The notes under the pieces were generated by a model. That model saw only the letters and a list, made by a program, of their open reading frames with translations, was not told where the DNA came from and searched no databases. Positions 15,831 through 17,252 of a DNA stretch of 17,252 nucleotides are shown piece after piece. Made by a program: the position numbers and the translations under genes. The number at the start of each line of letters is the position of its first letter. The stretch's first letter is position 1. Source of the DNA: JBDKGV01 sp039798005 (GTDB lineage: Bacteria; Fibrobacterota; Fibrobacteria; UBA5070); assembly GCA_039798005.1 (NCBI GenBank), contig JBDKGV010000055.1, forward strand, positions 1 through 17,252, given 5' to 3'.

Positions 15831-17252
15831 TTATCGCAGGAAGTCGCGCACTTGGCCCGCCGCCTTGAGGCGCACCACATGGAGCGAGCTCGAAGGAAGC
15901 TGGATCTTCAGTTCGGAAGAGGTGGCGATCTGCTGCGAGACGCGACGGCCTTGGAGGGTGAGGATTTCCACCGAGGTTCCCTGAGGAAGGCCGGAGAAGG
16001 ACAGGCTTCCACCCTGCTTCCGGATGCTTGCCTGGGTCAGCCCAGCGGCCACCGACTTCACCTTGCCGATGGCCGTGGTGCCGCCTTCTCCGCCCAAGCG
16101 GGCGGCGATGCCATTGCCGGCCGTGCTCATGTAGACGATGCCGTAGGTGTTCATGTCGCCCATGACGAACTCGCCGTTGGCAAGGCCTCCGTACTCGTGC
16201 GCATCGTCGTTGATCCGGGTCCAAGTCTTGCCCTCGTCGTCGGACTGGAACACGCCCTCGACTCCGTCGATGGTGGCATACACGAAGATCGCCGGGAAGG
16301 TCGCGCCGATGGCCGCCTTGCCAAAGCCCACCGCTTCACAGCGGCCCACGCCTGCCACAGCGGTCCAAGTGGCGCCGCCATCCTTGGAACGCATCAGGCT
16401 GCCGGTGGTGGCGTCGGTGACGACGGGGACCCACAGGTCTCCGGTGGCGCCCGGTGTCGCACGCATCTTGCGGAAGCTGCTCTTTCCGGGGGTGCCGACC
16501 TTGGCAAAGGTGGCGCCCTTGTCGGTGGAGCGGTAGACGTCGCCCTCATTGTTCTTGAAGGCGTAGAAGGTGGATGCCTCCTCGGGATCACCCAGGACCC
16601 AAGCGCCGTCGATGCCGGCGACCGTAGTCCATGCGGAGTTGTAGTAGCGGTGCACCGGCCATTCGCCGTAGCTTCCGCTCTTCTCTCCCGGCGTCCACAG
16701 GGCCACGGCGCCGTCGGTGGACAGGGCCACGCTGCGGCCCTTGGTGTAGGCGGTGCTCAGGCTGGTGTAGCTCTCCACGGTCCAAGAACGGCCCGAGTCG
16801 CTGGAGAACTGGAGCGCCGAGATGGGCACGTTGCTGTAGGCGTCGACTTGGGCGCCGCGGGCATCCGCGACCTTCACGAGCTTGCCCGATTTCGGAGCGT
16901 AGGCCAGGGCGCGCGTGGAGCCAAGGCTCATCTTCGTGCCGCTGACGCTGGTCAGATGGCGGTTGGACGGGAACTTGGTCACGTCGTCGTGACGGAAGCC
17001 GTCGTAGTCGCCGATGATCGAGATCACAGGTCCTCCGGGGATGCTCACGACCTCCTCGGGCACGACCTCCTCGATGCCGTGGGAGGCGACCTTCCAGAGC
17101 TGGCGCTGGGTCAGCTCGTCGGAGCACCAGCCGCAGTCGGCCTTCTTGAAGGTGTAGTCGGTGACGTCATCGGTCATGTAGATGCCGTTGCCCGAGCTCA
17201 CGAAGACGCGCTTGGGATTGAACGGATCCATGACCACCGAGCCCGACCAGTG
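15831..17252 (-). CDS. GH74 xyloglucanase-like secreted protein, N-terminus outside window
   Basis: About 473 C-terminal residues of a larger protein are present; the frame is open to the window edge. GH74 enzymes cleave xyloglucan with a two-propeller fold. Family landmarks in order are MDPFNPKRVFVSSGNGIYMTD, then HGIEEVVPEEV and GDYDGFRHDDV, the block that in GH74 carries a catalytic aspartate, and INDDAHEYGG near the end. Four Asp-box (BNR) repeats are visible: SSDSGRSW, STDKGATF, SKDGGATW and SDDEGKTW. The final 60-odd residues form a beta-rich sorting-type domain (VEILTLQGRRV, VVRLKAAGQVRDFLR), as in the pectate lyase, implying export and anchoring by type IX secretion. An unusual CGWC stretch lies in the first propeller linker. 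The substrate is inferred, not shown. Confidence 0.85.
   Translation of the reverse strand, partial: HWSGSVVMDPFNPKRVFVSSGNGIYMTDDVTDYTFKKADCGWCSDELTQRQLWKVASHGIEEVVPEEVVSIPGGPVISIIGDYDGFRHDDVTKFPSNRHLTSVSGTKMSLGSTRALAYAPKSGKLVKVADARGAQVDAYSNVPISALQFSSDSGRSWTVESYTSLSTAYTKGRSVALSTDGAVALWTPGEKSGSYGEWPVHRYYNSAWTTVAGIDGAWVLGDPEEASTFYAFKNNEGDVYRSTDKGATFAKVGTPGKSSFRKMRATPGATGDLWVPVVTDATTGSLMRSKDGGATWTAVAGVGRCEAVGFGKAAIGATFPAIFVYATIDGVEGVFQSDDEGKTWTRINDDAHEYGGLANGEFVMGDMNTYGIVYMSTAGNGIAARLGGEGGTTAIGKVKSVAAGLTQASIRKQGGSLSFSGLPQGTSVEILTLQGRRVSQQIATSSELKIQLPSSSLHVVRLKAAGQVRDFLR

Overview
The window reads as part of the chromosome of a free-living, nitrogen-fixing bacterium with a high-GC genome that degrades plant cell walls. 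Two secreted carbohydrate-active enzymes, a family 9 pectate lyase and a GH74 xyloglucanase-like protein, end in short beta-rich C-terminal domains of the sorting type used by type IX secretion. Together with the GC-rich coding style, this suggests Fibrobacterota or a similar FCB-group lineage. That placement is inference; no rRNA or other phylogenetic marker is present apart from a carB fragment.

Layout. (1) 1-2312: the 3' three-quarters of carB (carbamoyl phosphate synthase large subunit). (2) 2313-2796: a gene-free stretch with three roughly 100-bp tandem repeat units, each carrying its own hairpin, then a rho-independent terminator. (3) 2797-4395: PL9 pectate lyase. (4) 4559-6004: an HDOD-GAF signalling protein. 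(5) 6062-15753: a nif cluster. nifB is on the minus strand and diverges from nifE-nifN-nifX-nifQ-nifA. A minus-strand single-domain receiver gene follows, and it diverges from nifS. (6) 15831-17252: the C-terminal part of a GH74-like enzyme on the minus strand, cut by the window edge.

The nif genes mostly build the FeMo cofactor: NifS supplies sulfur, NifB makes the NifB-co precursor, NifEN is the maturation scaffold, NifX carries precursors and NifQ delivers molybdenum. nifHDK, nifV and nifL are not in the window. Regulation is unusually legible. Both divergent gaps hold one perfect NifA-type upstream site (TGT-N10-ACA) between two outward-facing sigma-54 promoters (the one for the receiver gene is weaker). 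This ties nifB, nifENXQ, nifS and probably the receiver gene into one NifA regulon. NifA itself has the C-X11-C-X19-C-X4-C signature of oxygen-responsive NifA proteins and an extra cysteine cluster in its GAF domain.

The points most worth a second look are the structured repeats downstream of carB, the receiver gene apparently wired into the nif regulon, and the cysteine-rich NifA.
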